From a virus: a DNA stretch of 64,000 bases. This document shows positions 24,386-32,300 of the stretch, one piece after another. The stretch is from positions 52,196 to 116,195 of the IMG/VR virus record IMGVR_UViG_3300028840_002524; one strand, written 5' to 3'. The translations under genes were made by a program, and so were the position numbers. Positions within the stretch are counted from its first letter, which is position 1. Every line of letters starts with the position of its first letter. Under the pieces are notes generated by a model that searched no databases, was not told the DNA's origin, and worked only from the letters and a program-made list of their open reading frames with translations.

Positions 24386-26596
24386 ATGGACGATATAGCA
24401 GAGAAAATCCTGAGTTCGCCGTGGGTCGCGGTCGATACCGAGACCGACGACGATGAGCTCATCCCGGCCTGCAAGAAGTCCCTCTATGGGGTTTCGCTCG
24501 CGTGGGGTAACCCCGAGCACCCTGTCGGGGACTATTGGTCCTTTCAGGAGGACGCGCAGGCGTTCAAGACGTTCAAGAAGCGCATCCTCGGACCGCTCTT
24601 CGAGCGAGAGGATGTGAATCTCGCGTGGTGGAACTACAAGTTTGACGCGCAGGTGCTCGGGGCCCGGGGCCTCCAGGCCAAGGGAAAGATCCACGACGGG
24701 ATGCTCCTCTCGTACCTGATCGACGAAAACAACCGGCACGCCCTCAAGGCATGCGCGAAGCGGAGCCTCGGCGTTACCACGGCCCTCACATACAAGGAGT
24801 CACAGCGAGAGATCGAGGCCATCTGGAATCGCGGCCAGAAGGTCATCAAGAAGATGATCGCCACGGCGTGGAACCTCTACAGGGACCACAGAAAGACCTC
24901 GCAGGTGATCGAGGCGTTCGTGGACCCGAAGTGGCCGCTGGCGAAGCGGGCAGCATTCATGCAGCCGCCGGGGCTCAAGAAAGCGGAGGTGACGCCCCTC
25001 ATAGATAAGTTTGTACGGCCGAAGGTCGAGGTGAAAGCCGACATTGATCGGAAGAACCTCTTCGAGACGTACGCCACCCATGACGCGATATGGACCCTCC
25101 AGCTCGTGAACCTGTACCTCAAGGAGGTGGAAGAGCTGGGGCTCCTGGACGTGTTCTTCAACCTCGAAGTGCCCGTCGTGGAGGCCGTCGTTGACATAGA
25201 AACCCGGGGCGTTCGCATGGACGTGGACATCCTCCGGGACCTCAAGCGCATGTACGGCGAGGAGATCGCCAAGATCAGGTCCTCAATCGAGAAGGAATGG
25301 GGCGAATGGTTCAACCCCGGCTCCCCTGATCAGCTCCGTCAGATTTTCTGGGGGTACTACGGTATCGAGCCCCCAGATTGGGCGATCAACAAGAAGAACA
25401 AGAAGAAGGGGAACACGGACCCCATCAAATACGCCTCGACGGACAAGCGGGTCCTCGAATGGCTCGAAGAGAACCACGACATCCCGCTCATCGGACAGGT
25501 GACCCGGCTTCGGAAGCTGGAGAAGATCAAAGGCACGTACATCGACAACCTCCTGGAGCGGGCCGAGGCCGACGGAGAGCACCGTATCCACTGCTCGTTC
25601 AACCCGACCGGAACGGTCAATGATCGGTGGTCCTCGAACAACCCGAACCTCCAGAACCAACCCCGGCCGGGAACGACCGAGGGCGTGATCAGCACGGTTT
25701 TCGATCCGCAGACAGGAGAGGAGAGAAAGGTCCCGACGATCCGCCGGGCCTACATCCCGAGGGACGGGTACAAGTTCATCAATGCCGATTTCTCCCAGAT
25801 CGAGCTCCGCTTCCTGGCCCACATCACGCAGGACCCGGCGCTCCTCAAGGCGTACCGGACATGGATGTGCCACACGTGCGGCGCCGAGGGGGAGACGGAT
25901 ATATCCATGCACCACTGCCCACACTGTTGGGCGGATGAGGTGGAGGCCAAGGGCCACGAGTCCATCGAAGAGGGCTTTGTCCTGGGCGAGGACATCCATT
26001 GGCTCACCGCCGTGGCGACTGGACTCGTGGACACCTACGGCCCTGTGGAGGGGCGCTACAAAGCGAAAAACGTCAATTTCGGACTGATCTACGGGATGTT
26101 CCCGAAGCTCCTCGCGTCCATGATCGGGGTGTCCAAGGAAGAGGCCGAAGAGGTTCACGCGAGGTTCTTCCTCAAGTACCAGAAGGTGCGCAATTTCCAC
26201 CACTGGGTGCGCAACACGCTGGACGACGAGGGCCGCTTCAAACTCTATAACGGCCGCTGGCGGAATTTCACCAAGGAGCGCAACCTCTGGCACGCGGGCA
26301 GGATGGAGGAGTGGCTGTGGCACGGGGTCGTGCGAGAGGCCACGAACTCGATCATCCAGGGCGGCGCTGCCCAGCTCATGAAGATGGTGGTGCGCGACCT
26401 GAGCCGGGACTTCCGCACAGGCGACTACGGAGACACCGGAATCGTCCTCCAGGTGCACGACGAAATCCTCGTGGAGTACCCGGAGGAGCGGGAAGAGCAG
26501 GTTAAAAAGCAGATCGTGGAGCGGATGGAGCGCGTAGCGAACATCGGTGTCCCGATCATCACGGACCCGGAGATCAAGACTGCATGGGCAGCGTAA
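24386..26596 (+). CDS. family A DNA polymerase with zinc-type insertion
   Basis: 736 residues. Exonuclease motif VAVDTETD (Asp17, Glu19) and NYKFD are present. Polymerase motif A is ADFSQIELR (Asp468), motif B is RYKAKNVNFGLIYG (O-helix with Arg, Lys, Phe, so deoxy selection by Phe is conserved), and motif C is VHDE (Asp692). Between motifs A and B there is an insertion with Cys495-x2-Cys498 and Cys511-x2-Cys514, a probable zinc ribbon, which is not usual in family A enzymes. This is the replicative or repair polymerase of the phage. ATG 24386 follows the tRNA-like CCA by one base and has no SD; an in-frame TTG at 24284 lies inside the tRNA-like element and was rejected. Confidence 0.9.
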   Translation: MDDIAEKILSSPWVAVDTETDDDELIPACKKSLYGVSLAWGNPEHPVGDYWSFQEDAQAFKTFKKRILGPLFEREDVNLAWWNYKFDAQVLGARGLQAKGKIHDGMLLSYLIDENNRHALKACAKRSLGVTTALTYKESQREIEAIWNRGQKVIKKMIATAWNLYRDHRKTSQVIEAFVDPKWPLAKRAAFMQPPGLKKAEVTPLIDKFVRPKVEVKADIDRKNLFETYATHDAIWTLQLVNLYLKEVEELGLLDVFFNLEVPVVEAVVDIETRGVRMDVDILRDLKRMYGEEIAKIRSSIEKEWGEWFNPGSPDQLRQIFWGYYGIEPPDWAINKKNKKKGNTDPIKYASTDKRVLEWLEENHDIPLIGQVTRLRKLEKIKGTYIDNLLERAEADGEHRIHCSFNPTGTVNDRWSSNNPNLQNQPRPGTTEGVISTVFDPQTGEERKVPTIRRAYIPRDGYKFINADFSQIELRFLAHITQDPALLKAYRTWMCHTCGAEGETDISMHHCPHCWADEVEAKGHESIEEGFVLGEDIHWLTAVATGLVDTYGPVEGRYKAKNVNFGLIYGMFPKLLASMIGVSKEEAEEVHARFFLKYQKVRNFHHWVRNTLDDEGRFKLYNGRWRNFTKERNLWHAGRMEEWLWHGVVREATNSIIQGGAAQLMKMVVRDLSRDFRTGDYGDTGIVLQVHDEILVEYPEEREEQVKKQIVERMERVANIGVPIITDPEIKTAWAA

Positions 26597-27975
26597 AGAC
26601 AAAGCGCAAGGCATGGCTCGACCGGATGATCCGCGTACGGAAGGACGCCCTCCCCAAGGGGGCGATGGAGCGGATCCGGGAGACTCTCACCCTCGAAAAG
26701 AAGAAGTTCGGCGGTGAGCCCGAGATCATCCCCATCTATCGAAAGAGCGGCGCGTTCATCTGGCTGCCCAGGTTCTACGGGGTCCGGGTCCTTCGCCGGT
26801 ACGGGTTCGAGATAGAGGACAGCCGGTCCGACGGGTTCCAGTTCAACATGGCCTTTCGGGGCCAGCTCGGCTCTCCGCCGTTCCCGTCGGGGCAGCCCAA
26901 GTTTGTGGAGGACATCCTCGCCGGGATCCGCGAGAACGGCCTGGGCGGCTTTGGCGTCGCGGATTGCGGAATGGGAAAGACCGTCATGGGCTCGGCCATC
27001 GCGGCCGCCCTCGGCCGTTCGACCCTCGTGCTTGTGCACCGGTCTCCCCTCGTGTCCCAGTGGCGCGAGAGCTTCCGACGGCACATCCGGGTCAACGGAA
27101 AGGCCCCGGCCGTGGGACTCGTGCAGGGGGACAGGTGTGACTTCGGACCGGAACGGCCGCTGTCGGTCGCCATGGTCCAGTCTCTCAGCGCCCGGGAGTA
27201 CCCGAAGGATTTCTATCGGGCCTGGGGGCTCGTTCTCATTGACGAAACGCACCATATCCCGGCAAGAACGTGGCAGGAGGCCGTCACCAACTTTTCGTCG
27301 AGGTACGTGGTGGGGCTGACAGCAACGCTTCGGCGAAAAGACGGCCTCCAGCCCGTTTTTACTCATGCACTGGGCAACGTGTTGGCGCACCTCCATCGGG
27401 ACAACGTGCAGGCCGACGCCCAGTTCTATGGGGTGCATTTCCTGGGGGGCGTCAAGAGCATGCAGACGTTCGGCTCGATGAACCGCACCCTCGTGGAGAA
27501 GCGCCTCGCCGTGATGCCCGGCCGAAACGAGATCATCGTGGCGGAGATCGAGAAAGCCGTGCAGGCCGGTCGCCAGCGCATCATGGTGTTTTCGGGCGTC
27601 CGGAGCCACCTCGCGGAGCTCTACGAACTTCTTCCCGTGGAGCTCAAGCGAAAGACAGGGTTCTATGTTGGGCAGCGAAAACAGGAGCAACTCGACCGCG
27701 TGACGAAAAAGACCGTTATCCTTGCCACCTACGGGATGGCGGATGAGGGCCTTGACATCGGCGACATCGACGCGGTGTTCTTGGCGACGCCCAGGCCCGA
27801 CGTGGAACAGCCCGTGGGGCGGGCGCTCAGGTTTTACGTCCAGAAGATGCCGCCGATCATCGTGGATTTCGTTGACAAAATTAAGCAACTCGTAGGATGG
27901 GCGCACCGCAGGCGTGCGCAGTACATCCGGATGGGAATCCGCCTCAGAAATGACGTTCCGGAGGCGAGGAGGTAG
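26584..27975 (+). CDS. superfamily 2 helicase, UvsW/D10-like
   Basis: 463 residues, overlapping the polymerase end by 13 bases. Motifs: ADCGMGKTVMG (Walker A), LVHRSPLVSQWRE (Ia), LVLIDETHH (DExH), GLTATLRRKDG (III), TYGMADEGLDIGD (V) and QPVGRALR (VI). The N-terminal 120 residues form a small domain before the helicase core, as in T4 UvsW and T5 D10, which remodel branched DNA during recombination-dependent replication. Expected to work with the RecA-like protein encoded 1.3 kb downstream. Confidence 0.85.
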   Translation: MGSVKTKRKAWLDRMIRVRKDALPKGAMERIRETLTLEKKKFGGEPEIIPIYRKSGAFIWLPRFYGVRVLRRYGFEIEDSRSDGFQFNMAFRGQLGSPPFPSGQPKFVEDILAGIRENGLGGFGVADCGMGKTVMGSAIAAALGRSTLVLVHRSPLVSQWRESFRRHIRVNGKAPAVGLVQGDRCDFGPERPLSVAMVQSLSAREYPKDFYRAWGLVLIDETHHIPARTWQEAVTNFSSRYVVGLTATLRRKDGLQPVFTHALGNVLAHLHRDNVQADAQFYGVHFLGGVKSMQTFGSMNRTLVEKRLAVMPGRNEIIVAEIEKAVQAGRQRIMVFSGVRSHLAELYELLPVELKRKTGFYVGQRKQEQLDRVTKKTVILATYGMADEGLDIGDIDAVFLATPRPDVEQPVGRALRFYVQKMPPIIVDFVDKIKQLVGWAHRRRAQYIRMGIRLRNDVPEARR

Positions 27976-27977
27976 AG

Positions 27978-28640
27978 ATGGCGAAGAAGAAAAAAGGACG
28001 CGGCAGGCCACCGAAGCACAAGTCTGAAAAGGCTCGGAGCAAGCATCGCCGTGAGCACGGTCTCCAGTATTACCAGGACAACAAGGAGGAGATCAGCAAG
28101 AAGCGGGCGAAGCGGTGGAAGGATGACCCGGAGTACCGGGAGCGTGTCCGCAAGCGCGGGGAGGAGGAACGTGCGCTCCAACGGGCCAAGAAGCACGAGG
28201 AGCGTCTGGGGGAGGACAAGATCAAGAGCGAGCAGTATTGGAAAGGGCGCCGCACGCTCACCCCTCGCGTGGTGATGCTCGGCGGCAAAGAGGCGACCGT
28301 TTTCTCCTCCGGGGTCCTCGGCCGTGCGGTCTACCGAACGATGCCCACAGTCCGACGGTGGATCGTCAACCGCGTGCTGCCCGGCTATTCGTGGCAGGAC
28401 GAACACGGCCGGTACTGGTTCACCAGGGAGTTCTGCCAAGCGGCCCGAAGGGCCATCGAGAAGGTGTACCTGTACGACGGGCGCCGGGGCGAGACCGTGA
28501 CGAGGCAGCTCCTCATCGAGGAGCTCACGAGCGCAGGCATTACTTGGAGCCCCTTCGATGAGCCAGCCAAGAAAAAAGGGCGTAAGAAAAAAGGCCGTAA
28601 AAAAGGCGCCGGGAAGAAAGCGGGAAGTAAGTCTCGGTGA
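27978..28640 (+). CDS. DNA-binding protein with MerR-like helix-turn-helix and basic tails
   Basis: 220 residues. The first 95 are strongly basic and helical (KKKKGRGRPPKHKS ... KKRAKRWKDDPEYRERVRKRGEEE), including a GRGRPPKH AT-hook-like motif. Residues 105-160 resemble the MerR/excisionase winged HTH (SSGVLGRAVYRTMPTVRRWIVNRVLPG ... GRYWFTREF). The C-terminal 25 residues are KKKGRKKKGRKKGAGKK. It probably binds DNA, perhaps as an architectural or regulatory factor. The last 83 bases are also the start of the next gene in another frame. Confidence 0.65.
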   Translation: MAKKKKGRGRPPKHKSEKARSKHRREHGLQYYQDNKEEISKKRAKRWKDDPEYRERVRKRGEEERALQRAKKHEERLGEDKIKSEQYWKGRRTLTPRVVMLGGKEATVFSSGVLGRAVYRTMPTVRRWIVNRVLPGYSWQDEHGRYWFTREFCQAARRAIEKVYLYDGRRGETVTRQLLIEELTSAGITWSPFDEPAKKKGRKKKGRKKGAGKKAGSKSR

Positions 28641-28950
28641 GATCGGGGAGGTCCTGCGCCTCGACACCCGCGTGGTCCGGACAAAGCATACCGGCGAGGA
28701 TGCCCGGGTTGACGATGGCGTGGAGACCGTGATCTTCCCGCCCGGCATCCCCATCGCGCAGGTGGGGGTCGAGGTGAACCGTTCCATGGAGATCACGGGA
28801 AACCACTGGTTTTCCTGCAAGGTGATCACAACCCGCAACGTGGTGGACACGGCCCCGGCCGTCACCGCGATGCGCGAGGAGCTCTATGAAGAGTCCCTCG
28901 AATTCATCGACAACAAGGTGAAAGAAGCCATCGAGGAGGTGAGCACGTGA
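28558..28950 (+). CDS. hypothetical protein with basic N-terminus
   Basis: 130 residues, start ATG 28558, overlapping the upstream gene by 83 bases. The N-terminus (RKKGVRKKAVKKAPGRKR) is read from the same DNA as the basic C-terminus of the upstream protein but in another frame. The remaining 100 residues are strand-rich and acidic at the end (VETVIFPPGIPIAQVGVEVNRS) with no recognised fold. A shorter form without the overlap has no acceptable start codon, so the overlap looks real. The stop overlaps the next ATG (ATGA-type). Confidence 0.55.
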   Translation: MSQPRKKGVRKKAVKKAPGRKREVSLGEIGEVLRLDTRVVRTKHTGEDARVDDGVETVIFPPGIPIAQVGVEVNRSMEITGNHWFSCKVITTRNVVDTAPAVTAMREELYEESLEFIDNKVKEAIEEVST

Positions 28951-29255
28951 GTATCTGGATGCCCAGGAGGGCGCGTGAGCTCAAGGCCATGGAAGAGGCC
29001 CGGAGGCAGCGCGGCGGGGATATGTCCCAGGTCATCAAGGCCGAGGGGCAGGGCTGGAAACAGCTCGATGACAAGGACACGGGCGAGCTCGTGAACGTGT
29101 GGCAATTCACACACACCAAGGGGTACGGCTTCGTGACCCTGGTGGAGGGTAGCTACAACTGGGAGGCCAACCGGGGCGACCGGCCGCCCGACCGTGGCAA
29201 ATGCAGCAGCCTCGACGACGCGAAGCGCAAGGTGAATCAGCTCGTAGCGGGATAG
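28947..29255 (+). CDS. hypothetical protein, 102 aa
   Basis: Not recognised. Basic N-terminal helix (RRARELKAMEEARRQRGG) followed by short strands (LVNVWQFTHTKGYGFVTLVEG). It starts 4 bases before the end of the upstream gene and is followed 8 bases later by the RecA-like gene. Co-expression with recombination genes suggests, but does not show, a role in DNA handling. Confidence 0.6.
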   Translation: MSIWMPRRARELKAMEEARRQRGGDMSQVIKAEGQGWKQLDDKDTGELVNVWQFTHTKGYGFVTLVEGSYNWEANRGDRPPDRGKCSSLDDAKRKVNQLVAG

Positions 29256-29263
29256 GAGACACC

Positions 29264-30742
29264 ATGGCGAAAGCAAAGCGTGACCTGGGGGGCTCCCCCG
29301 AGAAAGGCCGTGAGCGCATCCGCGTGGCCTCCGAGATCATCAACAAGAAGTACGGCACCCACACGGCCCTCCCTTTGAACGTGGCGGCCGTCGCCGACGT
29401 GGAGCGCCTCCCTTTCGGCGTGCTGTCCCTGGACTGGAAAACGCGGGGAGGGATCGTCGTGGGCCGGGTGAACCGGCTGTGGGGGAAGAAGAGCACCCTC
29501 AAGACAACCCTGTGCCTCCGGGCCGTCGCGCAGGCGCAGCGGCACTGCCGCCACTGCAAGGCCCCCATCGTGCAGGACCCGGTGACCGAGAAGCGGAATT
29601 GCCGGTGCCCGAACCCGAGATTCACCATGGCGAACCCGGAGCAGTTCAGCCTGCTCACCCAGGAGCAAACGATCCAGACGCGCTACGGCATCCTCCCGGG
29701 CCCGGCCACGCTGAAAAATCCCTGGGTCACGGTCAAGAACAGTAGCGGAAAGAACATCAAGGTGCTGTTCGAGGAGACGGACCGGAACGAGCCGTGGCGC
29801 TGCATTTTCATCGACACCGAGCGCACCATCGACAAGAAGTGGGCCCAGAACAACGGCGTGGACACCTCCCTCGTGGCCCTCGTGGGCGGCAAGTGGGCCG
29901 AGATGGTCCTGGACACTACCGAGGAGCTCATCCTCACGGGCGACTTCGACCTCATCGTGATCGACTCTCTTGCCATGCTCACCCCCGAGGACGAGGTGAG
30001 CAAGTCCCACCGGGAGAACCCCAAGGTGGCCGGGCAGGCCGGGGTCATGACGCGGGCAGTCAAGAAGTGGCTCAGCGCCATGAACGAAGAGGGGCTCATG
30101 AATCGCTACGCCCCCACCATCCTGTGCACCGATCAGGTACGCATGAAGGGGATCGGCTACGGGCAGCACGCCCATCTCGCGCCAGCGGCGTCGAACGCCA
30201 TCGACCACTCCCTCTCCCTCGACATCGGGATGCGGGCCGGGGGCTACGAGTTCGACGGGGACGTTGCCAAGTACGGGACCTTCGACTACACGGTGGACAA
30301 GAACAAGGCCGGTGGATCTCCCAAGGTGAAAGGGTCCTTCCGATTCTGGCTCAAGCCCACACGCGGCCGGGCCGTCGGTGACGTGGAGGACATGAAGGTC
30401 GTGATGGCGGAGGCCCGCAGCCTCGGGATCATCGAGGACGGCAAGGGCAAGTACACCCTCCTGTCCGAGTACCTGGAGGAGGGGGAAGAGACCTTCAAGA
30501 CCCTCAAGGCCCTCACGGCATTCCTCGAAAATAACCCGACCGTCTACGCCGATGTGCGTGCCCGGACCCTCCAATGCCTCATCATGAAGGATGAGGAGGG
30601 CGAGATCGTGCTCGGTTCAGAGGCCGAGAAGAAGGTCGAAGAGAAGCCTGTTGAGGCTGTCGAGAAGCCGAAGCGCAAGCAGGGCAAGAAAAAGGGTGTC
30701 AAGAAGAGCGAGAACCCTCTCACCCAGAAGTTCAAGGTGTGA
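29264..30742 (+). CDS. RecA/UvsX-like recombinase with zinc-type insertion
   Basis: 492 residues with TAGGAG before the ATG. RecA core features are the N-terminal helical part, a Walker A at residues 74-82 (GKKSTLKTT, Leu in place of the usual second Gly), Walker B FDLIVIDSLAML, the distal TILCTDQVR segment, and the loop HLAPAASNAIDHSL. Between the P-loop and the next strand there is a Cys-rich insertion (Cys95-x2-Cys98, Cys113-x-Cys115), a probable zinc knuckle not found in bacterial RecA. It would catalyse strand exchange for recombination and repair. The C-terminus carries a KRKQGKKKGVKK tail. Next in the unit is a weak hairpin and then the AT-richer island. Confidence 0.8.
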   Translation: MAKAKRDLGGSPEKGRERIRVASEIINKKYGTHTALPLNVAAVADVERLPFGVLSLDWKTRGGIVVGRVNRLWGKKSTLKTTLCLRAVAQAQRHCRHCKAPIVQDPVTEKRNCRCPNPRFTMANPEQFSLLTQEQTIQTRYGILPGPATLKNPWVTVKNSSGKNIKVLFEETDRNEPWRCIFIDTERTIDKKWAQNNGVDTSLVALVGGKWAEMVLDTTEELILTGDFDLIVIDSLAMLTPEDEVSKSHRENPKVAGQAGVMTRAVKKWLSAMNEEGLMNRYAPTILCTDQVRMKGIGYGQHAHLAPAASNAIDHSLSLDIGMRAGGYEFDGDVAKYGTFDYTVDKNKAGGSPKVKGSFRFWLKPTRGRAVGDVEDMKVVMAEARSLGIIEDGKGKYTLLSEYLEEGEETFKTLKALTAFLENNPTVYADVRARTLQCLIMKDEEGEIVLGSEAEKKVEEKPVEAVEKPKRKQGKKKGVKKSENPLTQKFKV

Positions 30743-30771
30743 CACCGCTCAAGAGTCAGGGGTGGCTCGTT

Positions 30772-30799
30772 CCCGTTCCGGTCTCATGGCCGGGACGGG
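30772..30799 (+). terminator. weak hairpin after RecA-like gene
   Basis: CCCGTTCCGG and CCGGGACGGG can pair (one wobble) around TCTCATGG. It is not followed by a T-run, so termination would be weak. Confidence 0.4.
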
Positions 30800-30835
30800 G
30801 TGATTAACAGAATTGGACGAGAGTAAGGAGGAATC

Positions 30836-31021
30836 GTGAAAAAGAAAATGTTCAAAATAAGATACGACGGGAGCCATTGCACCTTCGATAGCATGGAAGG
30901 GGCATTGGAAGAGATCAAGGTTTTCATGCGCGAGCAAGACGAACCGTCCATGATTGCTCTCGAATTAGTCGAGATGACGCAGGAAGAATACGACGCACTG
31001 CCCGAATTTACCGGGTGGTAG
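30836..31021 (+). CDS. small hypothetical protein, 61 aa
   Basis: Start GTG 30836 preceded by AAGGAGG 4 bases upstream; an ATG at 30848 is too far from that site. Sequence features are KKKMFKIRYDGSHC and a C-terminal acidic helix (EEIKVFMREQDE ... EMTQEEYDALPEF). Not recognised. It is the first gene of a stretch with lower GC and different codon use than the rest of the window. Confidence 0.6.
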   Translation: MKKKMFKIRYDGSHCTFDSMEGALEEIKVFMREQDEPSMIALELVEMTQEEYDALPEFTGW

Positions 31022-31046
31022 CAGATTCGGAAGAATGTGAAGAGTG

Positions 31047-31238
31047 ATGAAGTATTCTTGCGCCATTCACCGTGTGGGAAAGCAAGCAAAGAAAGGCGAA
31101 AAGTTTTGCCTTTCGAACCACAGGGGATCGCTTCTGTTTTGCACCAGAGCAGAGGGCCACAAAGGCGACCACGTTGCGCACGGTGTCGGCGGCAAACCGT
31201 TGAAGAGATGGCGAAACCCTTGGAAGAAAAAGAATTAA
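31047..31238 (+). CDS. small Cys/His-rich protein
   Basis: 63 residues, start ATG 31047 (GTG 31044 also possible). Contains YSCAIHR and CTRAEGHKGDHVAHG, a Cys-x5-His-x3-His pattern found in small phage proteins that may bind zinc. C-terminus is basic (LKRWRNPWKKK). It overlaps another frame (31037-31267) that shows no such organisation, so this frame is preferred. Part of the low-GC island together with the radical SAM gene. Confidence 0.55.
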   Translation: MKYSCAIHRVGKQAKKGEKFCLSNHRGSLLFCTRAEGHKGDHVAHGVGGKPLKRWRNPWKKKN

Positions 31239-31263
31239 CAAACTCGATCATCTGGGAGGGGCA

Positions 31264-32046
31264 ATGAAAGAGATCAGGAAAAAGGAATTCGCCAACGGCT
31301 CCGTCTACGCCCTCGAAACGCACGATGGCTATCCGGTCGAGGTTACTGATACCTTTTTGCCGTTCTACACGAAAGACGCAATCGGCAGGCGGCAAAACGC
31401 CCTGAACACGCATGATCTTGGCAGCAGGGCGGAGCGATGGATGATAGGCGTTTCTGTGATGAGCGGTTGCCCTGTTGGTTGTCGCTTCTGCGCCACAGGA
31501 CAACTACCGAGGTGGAGGCGACTTGGTGCGGGTGAAATCATAGACCAAATCCGGTTTGTCCTTGAGCGAAGAGATGAACGATTCGAGGACGCGAAGGAAT
31601 ACAAGATCAATTATACGAGGATGGGGGAACCATTCTTAAACACCGAACAAGTCAAACTCGCTGTTTTATGGGCAGACCTTGCTACTCCAGGCGTTCACCA
31701 GTACATCTCAACCATTGGCATTGAAGGATCGGACTTTTCATGGATCAGGAATGACGCAACCCTTCAAATTTCCCTGCATTCATGCGACGAAAAGAAAAGG
31801 GACTGGCTTATCCCATACAAGCGGAAAATGAGCATTGCCGATCTTGGGAAGATTCGAACAGAAAGCAATCTGAAAACCACCTTGAATCTGACTTTGGTGG
31901 ATGAGCAGGATTTTGATATTCGTATTCTGAAGGACCATTTTCCAAAAGAAGAATTCTTCGTGAAACTCAGTCCTATAAACCGTAACGCGATCTCTGATTC
32001 CCACGGCCTTGGAGGCGGGGCAATCAGGACCGCAAACCTGATTTAG
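31264..32046 (+). CDS. RlmN/Cfr-like radical SAM protein, N-terminal and core part
   Basis: 260 residues. The Cys-x3-Cys-x2-Cys cluster SGCPVGCRFCATG binds the 4Fe-4S cluster and SAM; TRMGEPFLN, STIGIEGSDFSW and LQISLHSCDEKKRDWLIPYKRK line up with the GEPLxN, ST-G and SLHA-xx-RD-L-P motifs of RlmN/Cfr, which methylate adenine 2503 of 23S rRNA (RlmN also tRNA). The usual C-terminal catalytic-Cys segment (ACGQL) is absent here and occurs in the next frame (32055-32174). GC is lower than surroundings. ATG 31264 follows GGGAGG. It may be a split or frameshifted gene, or a two-subunit enzyme. Confidence 0.7.
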   Translation: MKEIRKKEFANGSVYALETHDGYPVEVTDTFLPFYTKDAIGRRQNALNTHDLGSRAERWMIGVSVMSGCPVGCRFCATGQLPRWRRLGAGEIIDQIRFVLERRDERFEDAKEYKINYTRMGEPFLNTEQVKLAVLWADLATPGVHQYISTIGIEGSDFSWIRNDATLQISLHSCDEKKRDWLIPYKRKMSIADLGKIRTESNLKTTLNLTLVDEQDFDIRILKDHFPKEEFFVKLSPINRNAISDSHGLGGGAIRTANLI

Positions 32047-32054
32047 GGGGCGTT

Positions 32055-32174
32055 ATGGAAGAGATCATCAGGGATCTCGAAAGTTCCGGTTACGACTATG
32101 CAGTGGCGATTGCCACCAAGGCAGAAGTCGAAGCCGGGGCGGCTTGTGGACAACTGTCGGTTGTCTGCGAGTAG
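32055..32174 (+). CDS. RlmN-like C-terminal fragment with catalytic-Cys motif
   Basis: Only 39 residues, too short for routine gene finding. It contains AGAACGQL, the C-terminal motif of RlmN/Cfr in which the Cys forms the methyl-transfer intermediate, preceded by LESSGYDYAVAIATKAEVE like the last strand-helix of that family. It has its own ATG with GGGGG upstream, 8 bases after the stop of the core gene and in a different frame (-1). Either a separate small subunit, a product of frameshifting near ATTTAGGGGG, or the remains of one broken gene. Confidence 0.6.
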   Translation: MEEIIRDLESSGYDYAVAIATKAEVEAGAACGQLSVVCE

Positions 32175-32181
32175 GAAAACG

Positions 32182-32216
32182 TAGCGGCTGGCCGGGGAAA
32201 CCCGGCTATGCCGCTA
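32182..32216 (+). terminator. hairpin closing the radical SAM unit
   Basis: TAGCGGC (32182-32188) pairs with GCCGCTA (32210-32216), and an inner GCCGGG-GAAA-CCCGGC stem has a GNRA tetraloop. It is stable but lacks a T-tract, so it may work as an RNA stability or weak termination element. Confidence 0.5.
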
Positions 32217-32243
32217 ACACTCTCGATCAACTGTAAATTTATG

Positions 32244-32272
32244 TTGACAATCGCCTCATGATATGCTATACT
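32244..32272 (+). promoter_or_regulatory. sigma70 promoter for 32301 operon
   Basis: TTGACA (32244-32249), 17 bp, TATACT (32267-32272). The spacer contains ATGATATGC. Its transcript would start about 25 bases before the ATG at 32301. Confidence 0.8.
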
Positions 32273-32300
32273 ATACACGGTCAATGGAAAGGTGTGAAGC

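Noticed and set aside
25283-26614. 443-codon open frame on the - strand across the polymerase
   Set aside because: Antisense to a complete family A polymerase; no independent signal.
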